In this document: positions 23,888 through 36,384 of the stretch, piece by piece
How positions within the stretch are numbered: the stretch's first letter is position 1
How the letters are laid out: every line of letters starts with the position of its first letter
Assembly: GCA_039621445.1 (NCBI GenBank)
Contig: CP154955.1
Span: 41,610,426 to 41,674,425, forward strand
Source of the DNA: Euglena gracilis
Taxonomy: Eukaryota; Euglenida; Euglenophyceae; Euglenales
DNA: 64,000 nucleotides
Reading direction: 5' to 3'
Notes under the pieces: generated by a model
Databases searched by the model: none
Seen by the model: the letters and a program-made list of their open reading frames with translations, nothing else
What the model was told of the DNA's origin: nothing
Translations under genes and position numbers: made by a program

Positions 23888-24210
23888 TCTGGGGGTCAAC
23901 TATAGGTGATTGCTTGGCCCCCCTGAGGTTGGTCCCTGGCCTTACTTTAACCATGGCAATTATTGTCATCGTTTGGACACGCACACCACAAAAAAGAGCA
24001 CTAAGTTATTTGGGGTTTGGACCTGCCCAACGCGCAGATGTTCATTTCGATGGGCGTCAGACCTGCAGCGAAGCTGGAGGACCGCAACCCCCCCCCCTCC
24101 CGGGCTGCCTTTGGCTTGCGGCGCCTGTCTGCGCCTGCCCGCCCCTCCCCCCCCCCCCCCAAACGAGTCTCGCCATTTTGAGCACCCACCCCTCCGCTGG
24201 CTGAGCACAG

Positions 24211-24324
24211 GACCGAGCGCAGCCCTGGCGGAGCGCAGTGCAGCATGTGGGGCTGTCAGTGGTGCCGGGCTGTTGCCCCCGGCCGCCAGAAGCAGGGCTG
24301 CACAGGAGGCTTGGAACCCTGTGG
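24211..24324 (+). CDS. Candidate exon with consensus splice sites
   Basis: Acceptor GAGCACAG before 24211 and donor TGTGG|GTGAGT after 24324 bound a 114-bp GC-rich segment. All three + frames are open and lack a recognisable motif. One of them (AQCSMWGCQWCRAVAPG) is Cys-rich and would join in phase to the next candidate exon at 24681. The splice sites are the main evidence. Confidence 0.35.
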
Positions 24325-24680
24325 GTGAGTAGGAGGGGTTCTGGCACCCCTTCCTGTGTTCCTGGGGCGCCCACTTGTAGGCCGGGATTCTTCTTTGCAA
24401 ACTGCCAGGCTGGGTGGGGGGTCTTCCTACCCATCAGGCCGTCCTGTGTAGAGTATTTGCACCCCATCCCCCTAAACTTTCATCTCCAGAATTGAAATTG
24501 TTTTGCTGAATGGGGGGGAGGAGGGAGAATACAGGGACTTTTCTTAGTGTTTTCTTTTAACTCATTTTTGGGATTCTGTTGCGCGCCAAGCCCACCGTGT
24601 TCCAGCCTCACACAATTGCTTTTTTTTTGAAAGAAGGCATATTTGAAGCCTTTTGCATCCCGCCTTTTTCCCATACCCAG

Positions 24681-24785
24681 AATGCCATTATCTTTATGGT
24701 GCAGTGCACGTCACGGCGTGTCCATGACCGCCTCCCACTATGCCAACCGCATTTCCCCCGTTCTTTGGCGCGTGAAGGACCAGGA
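24681..24785 (+). CDS. Candidate exon, unknown protein
   Basis: After CATACCCAG the frame reads MPLSLWCSARHGVSMTASHY, then ANRISPVLWRVKDQEGN, a varied peptide with beta-strand character. Its phase matches the Cys-rich frame of the preceding candidate exon. The end is uncertain: GT after AAT (GTCCTT), or an earlier nonconventional start with CAG in GACCAG. No family recognised. Confidence 0.35.
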
Positions 24786-25473
24786 GGGGAATGTCCTTCC
24801 CCCACACCCACACCCGGAGGAGGGACAAAAGGACCCAAATAACTCTACGGGGTGTTCTGCAGCCGGATTTGACACAGCCCGCGGGGGGCCCGCCTTTGCA
24901 CCTCTCCCTGGCCCGCTGCTCACGTGCACACACGCTGCACGCTGAGCTGGTGGGTGTCACGCATTCTCTGCCCCCCTTTCCCCGCATTGACCGTGGCCAG
25001 ACTGGCGGAAGTCTTTGCGGCGAAGCGTGGCAGGCACCCCTCAAATTCTCCTCCATGAAGAAGGAGAATTTGCCTTTTATGGTTGTTGATTCCCCTTCGT
25101 AGACCTTCCCACAATGAAAAGCATTCAAAGTTGAAAGAAATTTTCCTGTGACGAAAGGTTTTGGTGTGGTCATTCCAGAGTTCTTAGCATTATTCAATTA
25201 TATGTAATATTTCGGCAATAATATTATTTTCAAAACCTCTCTGAACTGAGGGAAGTGGGGCATGGAATCCAACCCCCCCCCCAGCGAACAGGTGGACCAA
25301 GGTGGTACTCTCCCGGGGGGGGGTTTGTGTGCAAAGGCCCAGGAGCCCCCAGGGTTCTTTATACTTGGGGGTTTGAGGGGTATTTTCTGGGGCTTTTGTT
25401 CTGGGAATATTCTGGTGTTTTAGCTCAAGCCTTGTCTGCCGAAGCATTTTTTCCCCTTCGCTGACTCTGGTAG

Positions 25474-25698
25474 CCATGGTTCAAACAAAATTTACGTGAA
25501 CTCTTGGGAAAGCATCCGATGGCATTTGAGCCAATGCAAAGAGAAATGATGAAGCGCCATCAAATGGAACAGCCACTGTCACATAATGGGGTATGTATTC
25601 TGCAGATGAGTGGTCAGGACATCAGCCTTCGCACACATGTCATTGAAAAATCCAGCAGTTTTGCTCACCACGCTCTTAAGAATAGCCATCTCCCGTAA
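25474..25698 (+). CDS. Candidate terminal exon, unknown protein
   Basis: After GGTAG the frame opens PWFKQNLRELLGKHPMAF. A helical charged stretch (EPMQREMMKRHQMEQP) follows, and the frame runs to a stop at 25696-25698, 75 codons in all. Composition is typical of a real helical protein and unlike the repeats around it. GGGTATGT at 25589 could alternatively be a donor. The family is not recognised. Confidence 0.4.
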   Translation, partial: PWFKQNLRELLGKHPMAFEPMQREMMKRHQMEQPLSHNGVCILQMSGQDISLRTHVIEKSSSFAHHALKNSHLP

Positions 25699-26028
25699 TC
25701 ATCACTTCCCGCTATTTTTGCTTTGAATGTGTCTGAATGTGGTATCCAACTTGTCCCCAGTGTTCTCTTTCAACTAAATTGTATGATTCATTCTTTCCCC
25801 CTCAAAACTGATTTCGTACCTCTTCCCTCCCTTCCCAGGCTACTTTCCTGCCATTTTTAACTCTGCTTTCCTATTTCCCGACCATTTCCCATTTCCCAAC
25901 TTTTTTTTTGCCATCCCCCCCCCCTGGCAGGCTGACCTGGCTTTTGGTAATTTTTGAGGGCTCCCCTTGAATGAAATGCTGTCCCTATCACAAGGGAGGG
26001 GGAAGGTGTCCTGCCCAGTGTGTGCACA

Positions 26029-26160
26029 TGCGTGCGTGGGGGCGTGTGTGAGTGAATGCGTGTGTGCGCATGCATGTGTGCGCGCGCGTGTGCGTGCATG
26101 TGTGTGCGTGCATGTGTGTGTGTGTGTGTGCATGTGTGTGTGTGTGTGTTCGTTTGTGTT
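26029..26160. repeat. TG/CATG microsatellite
   Basis: Alternating GTGTGC and GCATGTGTG words over about 130 bp. Cys/Val and His/Thr frames here are artefacts. Confidence 0.9.
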
Positions 26161-26220
26161 TTTGTAGGTTAACATTTGATTCGACCCCCCCCCAACACCC
26201 CACGCTGGCCGCAGGGGTCT

Positions 26221-26843
26221 GCACTCCTCTCTCTTCCATTGCCCCTCCGTCCCACCCCCCTCCGGCCCCCTGGCTAGCGTTCGGCTCCTCCCCACCTTGA
26301 ATTTATTGTGTTCGCACCGCATGCAGTCTGTCCATCGGATTGACCCACGGTTGGCAGTCTCCACAGGGGATGCCAACGCACAGTGTGCAGCACACCGTGC
26401 TTCTTTTGGCGCCAATTTTTTTTTAAAAGGGTCGAACAGTCAATTTGAAATGCAAAATTTCAAATCGACTAAAAATTTCAAATTGAAAAAAACTGTCAGA
26501 AAATCGAAATTTATTTTGGGTCAAATTTCACTTGAAAACACAGGATGTGCAAGTGTCCGGGTGTCAGCCAGCCAGCCCAGCAGAATAAAGTTTTGGCCAG
26601 CGTGGTGAGTTGGGCTGCACTTCAAAGATGATTTCAAATCTCTGGACCAAGGAAGTTCGATTTTCTGCCGAAAACTTGAAAAGGGGTGCCAAAAATGCAT
26701 TTTTGAGTGTTTTTTTTTGGTTTTCACCTCTAATTTTTGGCCAACCCGGTTCGATTTGGGCCCTTTTTGCCTTTTTTCGGGAGTCCAGCTAGGTCCAGCC
26801 ACCATCCACCTGACCCCCAACCATAGATTCACTTAACACTTGT
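26221..26843. repeat. Direct duplication, left copy
   Basis: Aligns at roughly 90% by eye with 27508-28143, from the CTCCTCTCTCTT start to the TAGATTCACT-AACACTTGTATG end. A frame with SVHRIDPRLAVSTGDA, then AQCAAHRASFG, is open in both copies after GCATGCAG. Five of the eight base differences across it fall at third positions. That is weak support for a duplicated exon. Confidence 0.8.
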
Positions 26844-27494
26844 ATGGCCCCTCCCCGGAGGCAAACAAGTACACCACCCTGGTGGTTGGATGGGTTTTCG
26901 AGAGTGGGTGGGTGGGTTCGGGCCTCTGGACCAAAGATTTTTTTTTAAAAAGTTTGGAACCCTGGGGGGGGGGTGGGCCCCGGCCGAGGTCCCCCGGGGG
27001 GGGGGGGTCGGTTTACTTACATTTTTTAAAATTTAAAATTTAAAGTTTTTTAAGGTTTTTAAAGTTTTTAAGTTGTTTAAGGTTTTCACCCAAGGTTGAC
27101 CCTCAAAAAGTGATTCCCCCCAGGCAGGTCCTAAAAAACCTCTGCTCTAGACCCCCCCCCCCGGGCCCACCCTTGGCGGTCACTTGGTGAATCTACGCCT
27201 CCAGCCCTCCAGGGTCCAGCCAGCTCCTTTCTTCGAGCTAGTACCTTTTTCCAGCCGGCCTGGTGGACCCTCCCCCGGGGCCCTTCAGAGAGACTGGCAG
27301 TACACCCCCTTCAGGCCGACAAAGTCACAATATTCGGAAACAACGATATCATGGGCCAGTGGGCAACTCTTCATTGCGCCTGACCCCATTATTGTTGCAT
27401 GTTCGAAGCGCGGGTGTGCTTCGCGGTCAGCCACGCCACCAGGCTCAAGTTTTGTGGGGCCCAAATTCTGGGGTACTTTGGGATCTGCTTTTTT

Positions 27495-27507
27495 NNNNNN
27501 NNNNNNN
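27495..27507. other. Assembly gap (13 N)
   Basis: Thirteen unknown bases lie exactly at the left edge of the right duplication copy. The sequence just before the gap (TTTGGGATCTGCTTTT) recurs at 28293-28310 followed by TGTACGGGG, so the true gap content may resemble that. Confidence 1.
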
Positions 27508-28143
27508 CGCTCCTCTCTCTTTCTATCGCCCCTCCGTCCCACCCCCCTCCAGCCCCCTGGCTTGCGTTCGGCTCCTCCCCACCTTGGCTTTACTGTGTCC
27601 GCACCGTATGCAGTGTGTCCATCGGAATGACCCACGGTTGGCTGTCCCCACAGGGGATGCTAAGGCACAGTGTGCGGCACACCGTGCTTCTTTCGGCACC
27701 AATTTTTTTTAAAAGGGATCGAACAGTCAATTTGAAATGAAAATTTTCAAATTCAAAGTGACTGAAAATTTCAAATTGAAAAAAAAATTGTCAGAAAATC
27801 GAAATTTTTTTGGGTCAAATTTCACTTGAAAACACAGGATGTGCAAGTGTCTGGGCAGCCAGCCAGCCCAGCAGAACAAAGTTTGGGCCAACGTGGTGAG
27901 TTGGGCTGCACTTCAAAGATGCCAAATCTCTGAACAAGAAAGTTCAAATTTTTGCCGAAAACTTGATAAGGGGTGTCAAAAATGGCCCAAAATGGCATTT
28001 TTGAGTGGTTTTTTGGTTTTCACCTCCAATTTTTGGCAAACCCGGTTCGATTTGGGCTCCTTTTGCTTTTTTTTTCTGGGGTCCAGCTGGGTCCAGCCAC
28101 CATCCACCTGACCCCCAACCATAGATTCACTAAACACTTGTAT
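27508..28143. repeat. Direct duplication, right copy
   Basis: Partner of 26221-26843. The following 170 bp (28144-28310) also resemble 27330-27494, so the duplicated unit was about 0.8 kb, with about 490 bp inserted between its parts in the left copy. Confidence 0.8.
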
Positions 28144-28311
28144 GAGTGGCAACATCATGGCAACTCTTCATTGCGGCTGCTGATATTTTGCGCCTGACCC
28201 CATTATTATTGTTGCATATGCTAAGCGCGTGTGTGCTCCGTGGTCGGCCACGCCACCAGGTTCAAGTTTTGTGGGGCCCAAATTCTGGCTACTTTGGGAT
28301 CTGCTTTTTGT

Positions 28312-28465
28312 ACGGGGCAGCAGGCGACGTTCGGCCCCTGCCATACAGTCTGCATCCGGCAGAAAGCAACTCGTGGCCGAACTGTGTTCCCCTTCCCCCA
28401 CCGGCCCTTCTCCTGAGCTCATGTCGGGAGGCGAGGTCGATGTTTGCCCAAATTGGGCTGCCTGA
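28312..28465 (+). CDS. Candidate C-terminal exon, unknown protein
   Basis: After GGGGCAGCAG the frame reads RRSAPAIQSASGRKQLVAEL, a Ser/Pro turn-rich segment, and GGEVDVCPNWAA before a stop at 28463-28465. The composition is varied and suggests the end of a protein. The minus strand is also open over most of this stretch, so confidence is limited. Confidence 0.33.
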
Positions 28466-28759
28466 AGGGCAACTGCTGCCCCCCCCTTCCCCCAGAAACT
28501 GTCATGCTGCCATGATAGAACGTTGCCAGGGTCCTGGTGCCTGTCAGGTTTCCCAGTAGGATGGCGCAGATAACCGGGATCCCCCTTTTTCCCAAAGATG
28601 TTTTGAAGCCTGAGGCTGCAATTCGTCATGTTTATCTTTTTGGCAATGTGTACCACATTTTCTGACTAAGAAAACAGCGTGCTTGTGGATTCTTCCAGAA
28701 AATTGGCAAATTGTAGGACGGGATTTATTTTTGCAGCCGCCCAAAGGGTGGCTGGATTG

Positions 28760-29178
28760 TACCCCCCCCCCCCCTAGTCGTACGACCACCCCTCATTTAT
28801 GACCACCCCCCGGTCACAGGTTGCAGGTCATGGGGGTGTTTTGACCACCCCCCCCCCCGGCCACAGGTTGCAGGTTGCGAAAAATTTAACCCCCAAAAAT
28901 AAGTCCCCCCCCTGGCCGGTCCGAGCAAAAATCCATGAAATTGACCCCCCCCAAAATAAGGCCCCCCCTGCCGGTGCGAAGCGCCGGATTTTGAAAAATG
29001 GGACATTTTGGGGGGGTAAATCTGCCATTTTGGGACAGTTTTCACACACTTCTACGACCGCCCCCTCATCTATGACCACCCCCCCCCCCGGTCACAGGTT
29101 GCAGGTTATGGGGGTGTTATGACCCCCCCCCCCCGGTCACAGGTTGCAGGAACCCGGTCATACGACTAGGGGGGGGGG
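28760..29178. mobile_element. Inverted-repeat element with C-run ends
   Basis: The left end TACC(C)nTAGTCGTACGACC at 28760-28787 is mirrored by GGTCATACGACTAG(G)nTA at 29155-29178. The interior repeats the GGTCACAGGTTGCAGG word four times and has no open frame. TA at both edges fits a TA target duplication. About 420 bp, non-autonomous by appearance. No transposase family can be named. Confidence 0.65.
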
Positions 29179-29855
29179 TAATGCGGTTTCGGGGGGGGGG
29201 GGTGAAAAATGTGTGTACGCACATGTGCGTGTCTGTGCATCATTTGTTTGTGCACCTGTGTGTGTTGGCAAACACGTTGTGGATTGGTGGACATCTATCG
29301 CTCACAACGACGTGAGGACTCGTCACCTTTTTCCAAAAAAAAAAAGTGGGCCCCTCCAGAGCGGGGTCACCAAGTCAATTTATGGCCTCTGGTATCTCCA
29401 GGTGCTCCAGACACCTTCTCCTACAGCCCTGCCCCCTGTTGGCCATCAATTTCAAACGCACTTTGGGAAATTGTTGAAGAAAATTGCGCGGTGTTGTGAA
29501 TGGGATGTTCTATATTCCTCCTTGGTATCCCTGGTCCCCTGGCTTTTTTTTGGTCCCACGGACATTAAAGTCAACTTCCCCTGGTTTTTTCTTTCAAGGT
29601 TGGACGCTGGGGGGGGGGGGTCGGGGGGTGTATCCGCCGGAGGTCGGGATGGGTGGGTACCGCCAGCAGGGTCTAAAGCGAGCGGTGTTTTTTTGTGGAT
29701 GGGGGGTCAGACCCCCCCCAAGGGATGTGGTGGCATAAAGCGACTGAATTGGGCCAAAAACAGCTGAAGTGGGGCACTTGGGGGTCCCAGACCCCCCTCG
29801 GTCCGAAAGGGGAGAAGGGGGGTTGGTCTGGACCCCCCTTGGGGGATGCTTCCAC

Positions 29856-29961
29856 ACCGTGTGCACCGCGTGTTTTGCACTGCGTACACCGCTTGTGGCA
29901 CCGCCTGCACCACGTGGCGCCGCGTGTGGCACCATGTGTACTGCATGGCACCGCGTGACAA
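29856..29961. repeat. CACCGCGTG minisatellite
   Basis: About ten degenerate copies of a 9-10 base CACCGCGTG unit with a few spacer bases. Confidence 0.8.
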
Positions 29962-30501
29962 GAATAAGGTACAACCTAAAACAGTGGTTTTAATTAATCT
30001 TGGGGGATGCACTAAGACAACCCAGATGGCCAACTTCGTGCCCTTCGAGCCAACTTCGAGCCAACTTCAGGGGCAGCTCGACTCTAAGGCGGGGCGGCGG
30101 GGGGGGGGGGTGCTCGCAACAAGCGGACCACTACATTCTTCGAAAACAGGGTTAAAATAGGGGCTGAAGAGAGGGCAGGGTATTTAGTGGGCAGGAGGGG
30201 GTCCCCAGAGGGTCGGATCCTCCATATGCAAAAAAAATTGCAGATTCATTCATATGAAATAAAAATGCAACCCGCCGGAAAGATTTTTGAGCATTTTTCA
30301 TTTTTTGCACACTTTGTTTTTTTTTAAAAGAAAGCGGACAAAACATACACCCCGGCATGAAGACTTTATTGCACTGGTCAATTTTTTTTGACAAGTGTGA
30401 TTTGGGGTTCATGGTGCCATGTTCTGTCCACCCCCCCAAAAGTAAAATTATTTTCACTCATATTATAAATCATATTTATTATATAATATATATATATATT
30501 G

Positions 30502-30843
30502 TATGTTATATATATATTATATATATATTTATTGTCATTTATTATTTATATTATTTCCATTAAAACACCCACTTTTGCTGATTTTTCGGCCTTTCTCGCA
30601 GCGGTTGCCCCATCCCCGGCATTCCTTATTGTTTCGGCTTCGTTTGCTGCGGCTATCCCATCCCACCATCATCGTTTGCTGCCGCCATCCCACGGGACTT
30701 CCAACTCAGGGAGCTCGGGGACCGCAGGTCCTCCCCCGATGCCTTGGGATTCTTTGAGCGGCACCTATTTCGTTACCGTTGACCCCCCTCCTCCCCCAGA
30801 CAGGAGGGCTATCCCATGCTACAGACGCGATTCCCCGATAGAC

Positions 30844-30875
<32 letters not shown>

Positions 30876-30900
30876 GGAGATTGCTTGCCCACCAGGTTGA
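30502..30900 (+). CDS. Weak coding candidate with polyalanine tract
   Basis: A frame continues from AT-rich sequence into FADFSAFLAAVAPSPAF and a Ser/Gly/Pro-rich stretch. A (GCA)10 tract at 30844-30874 encodes polyalanine, and VEIACPPG and a stop follow. The upstream part (30430-30560) is an ATATAT-like tract, so any exon would start near 30570. The polyalanine may simply be a CAG microsatellite. Confidence 0.22.
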
Positions 30901-32264
30901 TGCAGCAGATGAGGCGATTTGAGCTCCTTTTGTTTTCAGGAAGGTCACCCTTCCAATGAAGGGTGGGCCGCGTTTGTAGCTTGGGCCGAAACCTATCGTC
31001 TCTTTCAGGATAATTCATGTCCATCCCAACCAACAAAGTCTCACAGTTACACCTCCCAAACAAATTGAAAGTCGCCGAAAATAAATACATCCAAACAAAC
31101 TCCCTTGCGGCTCCTCATTCTCTGCATAGAGGGAAACAGCCCGGCTGGGGACTGCATGGCAAAGTTCTCATGAATTTGGATGCCCAAAGCTACTGATTGA
31201 ATCCACGAAGCCCAGGCGGAACCCCGTTTCTGCCTTTTTTTTTGAGCTACTATCTATCATCCACTGCTATCCTTTGGGTCATCTACTATCATCGGGGGCA
31301 TATGTGTCATTTCCAGACGGCCCTAAGCGGTTAAAAAGGTCCAAGGTTTGTCCAAAAATTATTGAAAATGGTTGAAAATGGCTGGTGATGGCTGGTGATG
31401 GCTGAAACAGCCCAGATTGGCCCAAAATTTTCCAAAATGAATTCCAAGTAGGTCCTGAGCTTGAAATGGTTCGGGACACAAAGACTCTTCTTTTCTGCAT
31501 AATTTTGGTGAATATTCCGTGTTTTTATTGCAGATTTTGACGTATATTTTCAAGGCAGGGGGGAATTGAATGGAATCAAAAAAAATCAAGTCTAAAAATG
31601 CACCCTACAATTGATCAAGGAATTGAAGGCAACGGTTCATGGAAAAAGGAGGTTACCAAAATTGTGCACGTGAGAAAGACTTTTAAGCACCTAACCCCCC
31701 CGGGGGGGGGGGTCGAAAGTGCCTTACCTCCGCCGTTTTGGGGGTGTCCCCCCAAGACGCTGCTGCTGCGTCGCTGGTAGCGTTCCATATGACTGACTGA
31801 CTCTTGTATTGTCTTTTTCTTGCAGAGTGCCTGCGTCCTATACTGGGTCTTGCTGAGCCCCTCGTCCCACTCTGCCTCGCCCCCCCCCCCCCCCAGAGCA
31901 GTACTCCCCAGACCCCCCCCCCCCCGCCGGGAAACTGCCACCTGACAGGTCGGCCAGGGCTGGGGAACCCTGAGGGGTTCCCTGGGGCCCCCTGGGAAGT
32001 GTTTCAGGCGTGACCATTTCCTGGGGAGGGGGAAGGGGTGGGCCATGTCCAGGGGGGGGGTCGACCGTCCTCCGCCCCGTGCCTAGTGGTCTCTTGTCTT
32101 TTGACGTTGGAAAGAGGGGGGGGTCTGGGCAGGTGCGGAAACGTTGGGAAAATGGGGCTTGGAAGGATTGCGGATTACACACTGAAACTGTGGACCGTTT
32201 CTTTAAAGTTGCAGGCTTTGGCCAACCTGCCTTTTTTTCATCGTCCAATCCAAATAATCACTGA

Positions 32265-32395
32265 ATAATTAATTAATTAATTTATTGATTATTAGTAATT
32301 TATTATTTATTAATTATTTCTTAATAATTATTATTTATTAATTATTAGTCAGTTGGATTAATTATTAATTATTAATTAGTAGTAATAAAAGAGGC
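32265..32395. repeat. TTAATTA-rich AT tract
   Basis: Short tandem TTAATTA and ATTATTAATTA words over about 130 bp. Nothing coding. Confidence 0.75.
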
Positions 32396-33929
32396 GGTGC
32401 CAAGGGTTTGCTTTTGATGCGTGCATTTTTCGCGCCCCCTGATGTGTCTGGGGGGGGGGTCCAGTGTTGGGCTGGGTGTTGGCCCACAGGGCTCGGCAGG
32501 AAAAGCTGGGCTCCCCCCCCCCACAAAACCTCCCTGTGCAGCCCTCAGGATCTCTGAACCTTGGGGTTGGCATGCAACGGCCTGGCCGCGGCCTAGCCTC
32601 CGCCTCCCCTTTCCTGGACCGGAGGCAGGGACGGACCCCCAATCGTTGCTGCATCACAAACAGCATTCTTCATGCCAGGGTGGCTTCCGCGGTGCAAACG
32701 GCGCCAAAACCGCCACCACCAGGCTGCATTCTACAGCGTGGCCAACCCCACCTGGGGGGGCTGCAAGGCACCCCGACCCGAGCCTCGGGGGGGGGGGGCA
32801 AATGGCCAACGGCACTTCGCCAAGGCACCCCGGCGCCATAAGGCTTGAAAAGGCCCCTCCCAGTGTTGACCCTCGACCGGGCAGGCAATGGTCTATCCCC
32901 CCAGGGGTGAGTGACTGACTGTCGGTCCAGGCACTCCAGGGCACTCCGAGAATCCTCCCCGGGTCGGTCGAATCCAGCCTGCCGGCAACCGGCGGCATGC
33001 CTGGTCACACGTGGCCATTGCTCCCTGTCGTTTGCCGCAGCCCCCTCTGCCAACCGATGTTTGTACGTCGTTGGCTTCACACTTGTGCCTTTTTTCCCAG
33101 CTATCTGCAACTGTGAAATCTGACAGCATTGTTTGTACACGAAAGAACAGAAGATCCTGAAATAATGCATTCTTTTGCATAATTTCTTTTCTTGCTTTAC
33201 GAATTTTGCGACATTTATAAAGATGATTTTTTGATCTGGTTTCTGCTGATGTGTTTTTTTGTATGAGGGGATCAGACACCCCTCCTGGGGGGGGAGGGTG
33301 GTCCAGACCCCCTTCGGACTGAGGGGGGGGGGGGGGCGGACCCCCCGGGAACCCCCAAAATAATTTGGCACTTGGTGCCAGGGTGCTAAGGAAGATGAAG
33401 TTTTTGGTAGATCTTTTTTGGCCGATTTTCCAAAAGAAGGCCGCAAAAACGCGCTCTTTGGGGATTTTTTTTTGCACAGGGGGAGGGTTCATGTTGCATT
33501 TTCCCACCATTGCACACCATCGGTATCGTCTGACACGATGTTTGACCGAGTTCATTGCATGTTTCAGCATCAATGCGGCTTTTTCAATCAGTTCTCCAAG
33601 GCAGGATTCCCAAGAAATTTTCCATCAGGGTCTAAATTCATGGGTCGGGGGGTTGACAATTCATTTCCCCGGGGGCTCTATAGCACAGTCCTACATTCTG
33701 CCATTTCTTGCCGTGCTGGGGCCAACGGAAATGTCCTGCCGGGTCCAACAATTGCGTCTGTCGGCTGTGTTTCCTTAATTTCACACCCCCAGGTCGTCGA
33801 AGAGAAGAATCTTTTTTGTGGTTCATAATGCTTCACAAAGCACAAAGGACTGCCAATTCCCACAAATTTCCATTGTCATTTTGGTCAGTCGGATTATCAC
33901 GAGCACATCTGTGGCTGTGCACATCAGGC

Positions 33930-34195
33930 TTTTTTTTAGTCGGGTGCCAACCCCACCGGGTGCTTGGGGCAGGCACCCCATAGCACCCCTGCCGACCCCC
34001 CCTGGGGGGGGGTAGGGCTTCAGGGTGGGTGGCAGGCACCTCGATCCCGCTTTCTTTGCACTTTTGGCAACACCCGACCCTGGGTACCCCGGGCTGCCCC
34101 CCCCCAGGGGGTGCCTGCTATGGGCAGGCACCCTATAGCACCCACCCACCTCCCTCCCCCCCGGTCGGTAAAAAAAAAGCCTGGTGCGCACCCTT
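33930..34195. repeat. Inverted copy of the 43.5-43.8 kb repeat
   Basis: The reverse complement of this segment matches 43540-43840 in block order, including TTAGTCGGGTGCC, GGCAGGCACCCCATAGCA and the palindrome GGTGCCTGCTATGGGCAGGC. Both copies are rich in C/G runs and noncoding. They lie about 9.5 kb apart in opposite orientation. Confidence 0.7.
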
Positions 34196-35237
34196 CACGT
34201 ACCAAGTCACTACTCGATCGAAAGTGCTTTTCAACACACCAGTGGTGGCTATTAAATTTTTCCACCCCTCACAGTACTTTTACTTCAAAACAACACCAAT
34301 TGCACCAAAATTGGATACTTAAAACGGATACTCAACCCAGTAGTCCCCAAACTTGCACAATTCATTGTTAGACATGGTAAAACAGTCAAATCAGGACTTC
34401 AAACACCAATTTCGGACATCTTTGGGCACTTTTTATTGATGACAGAAAATTGGCATTCCTGACGCCAGGTCTTGGACAGAACCGGCGTCCGTGACCCCTT
34501 TCTCATGGACAGAACCGGCGTCCGAAAACCCGAGGGCCGTACGCTGGTTCTGTTGTGAACCCGTGGCCCAAATGCCGGTTTAATCTTGGCATTGGTCACA
34601 CTAACTGATGCAATGTTCTCCCCTTTCATTCAGGTCGCTTTCCCTCTTTCATTCAGGTCGCCTTTCCGCTCTGCATCGCTATTTCCGACCCCTCTTTTGG
34701 GCGATGGATGTTGCCATGAAGCAGGAGTATGGAGCAGCTGCGTTTCGGGTGGGGATGCGTTTGGCTCCCCGTTCCTCATCAACCAGCCCCCATTTTCTAT
34801 TCAATTGCAAACCCGCCACCTTTATCGGCTCTCTTCCATATCTCCTTTAAAGGAGTCCCCGCACCCAATAACAAACCGCCCTCCCCAGCGGTCTTTCAGG
34901 GGGGGGGGGGCTGGAAAAAGGTGGAATGGGGGGGGGGTTGGCGTACTGCTCAATGGGAATTCTGCACTCAGTTCGGTCATGCCTTTTGGGCGTTTTACTC
35001 ATTCTGATGCGAATCCTGTTGCCAAAGTTTGCTTTTTTTGGCAGCGGTTCTTTAAATACAGGAATAAATACAAAGAAAACGGCATTAAAGTTCAACAAAA
35101 ATCACATAGGAATATGAGGAAGATGCGGCTTTCAACCAAAAAACAAAAAAATTCAAACACACCCCAAAAAATTCAACCAAAACACAATCTAAGAAATGGG
35201 CAAAAACTGCGAAAGGGAAGTTTTTTTTTTACCTCAG

Positions 35238-35411
35238 GAAGAATTGGACAGGATTTGGGGCTGCCTGCGAGCGCAGCTGATTTGAAGCCGGTGGCCCAGG
35301 TGGAAGCCCCTGCGAAAAGCAAGCCCCCTGCCAAGCCAGTGGCGGCGCCGGTTGGCAAGAAAGGAGGGGCACCAACCCAAACCAGCGAAGCAGCGAAAAA
35401 GAAGAAGAAAG
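35238..35411 (+). CDS. Candidate Lys/Ala/Pro-rich exon, possibly HisRS N-terminus
   Basis: A ten-T tract and ACCTCAG precede the exon. The donor AAAG|GTGAAG follows at 35412. The frame (after two split-codon bases) reads RIGQDLGLPASAADLKPVAQ, then a Pro/Ala/Lys-rich linker ending in SEAAKKKKK. Such linkers are common ahead of the catalytic core in eukaryotic aminoacyl-tRNA synthetases, and the recognised HisRS exons begin about 1 kb downstream on the same strand. The phases do not join directly to the exon at 36385, so at least one small exon carrying the motif-1 lead-in would be missing. It could also be the end of another gene. Confidence 0.4.
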
Positions 35412-36384
35412 GTGAAGAAGGAAAAGAGTCTCCCGGTCCATTGTGTTGCTTGCGGCTGCCTCGCATTTCTTTTGGTTCTCATTTCCTGATTCGTTTTCGG
35501 GCCCGCTTCCCTATGCAGTAGCATGTAATCCCAGTTGCCCTGCTACTTATCACCTGAGCACCTGAACCCCCACCTAATGGAAGCGCGGGGCCGCTACAAG
35601 CGCAGGGTCCAAATAAAAGCGCACCTCCCATTTTGATGTGATTTACAAAGGAAATCAACAAAGATCGCGCAGGTAGTGTCCAAATAGAAGTGCACCCCCC
35701 CCCCCCCGCGCTTCCGTGCTTCTGTTAGGGGGGGGGTTACAGCTGGACCCTTAGACCAAACTGAGTTTATTGTCTGTTTTCTTCTCTTTGTCTTCTTCTT
35801 GTGCTTCTTCCTGTTTCTTCTCGCCATGTTTTTTTTTGTGACACAGAGCAACAGCATGCATCGGATCGACCATGATTGAGACCAATAGTGTGAAGGGAAC
35901 CCTCAGGGCACCTTTGTGAAAGGAAGTGATGAATTCTCAAGCTGTTGCACATTGATTTTGGGTTTCGCCAAATGTATTTATTTTTGGTTGCTCCTCCAAG
36001 ACAGCACATTTTCGCCAGGAAATATGTTCACAGAAAGACGGAAGAAAGGGAATACAATTTCATTTAATTTGATGCTGTTTCTGGCATTGCTTTCCTGTCT
36101 CAGACAGTTTATGCCTGTTTTTCAAAAATCAATGCCAAACTCTTTTTGTAAGCTGAACAAAAACACCAGCTATTCCCTTGAAAAAACAAGATCTTTCGGA
36201 TTGAGACAGGTTCTGCAGCAATGGTGTTGCTGAATACAACATCAAATCGTTTGGGAGTTTCACATCTGCATCTGGTAGCGCGATCACAAAAACCTCCGAC
36301 ACCCCACTCCCACAATGTGCCAAACAGCAACCACGACCGCCAAATTGTTTGTCTATGTGGGTGGATGATGCTCTGCCTGTGAGG

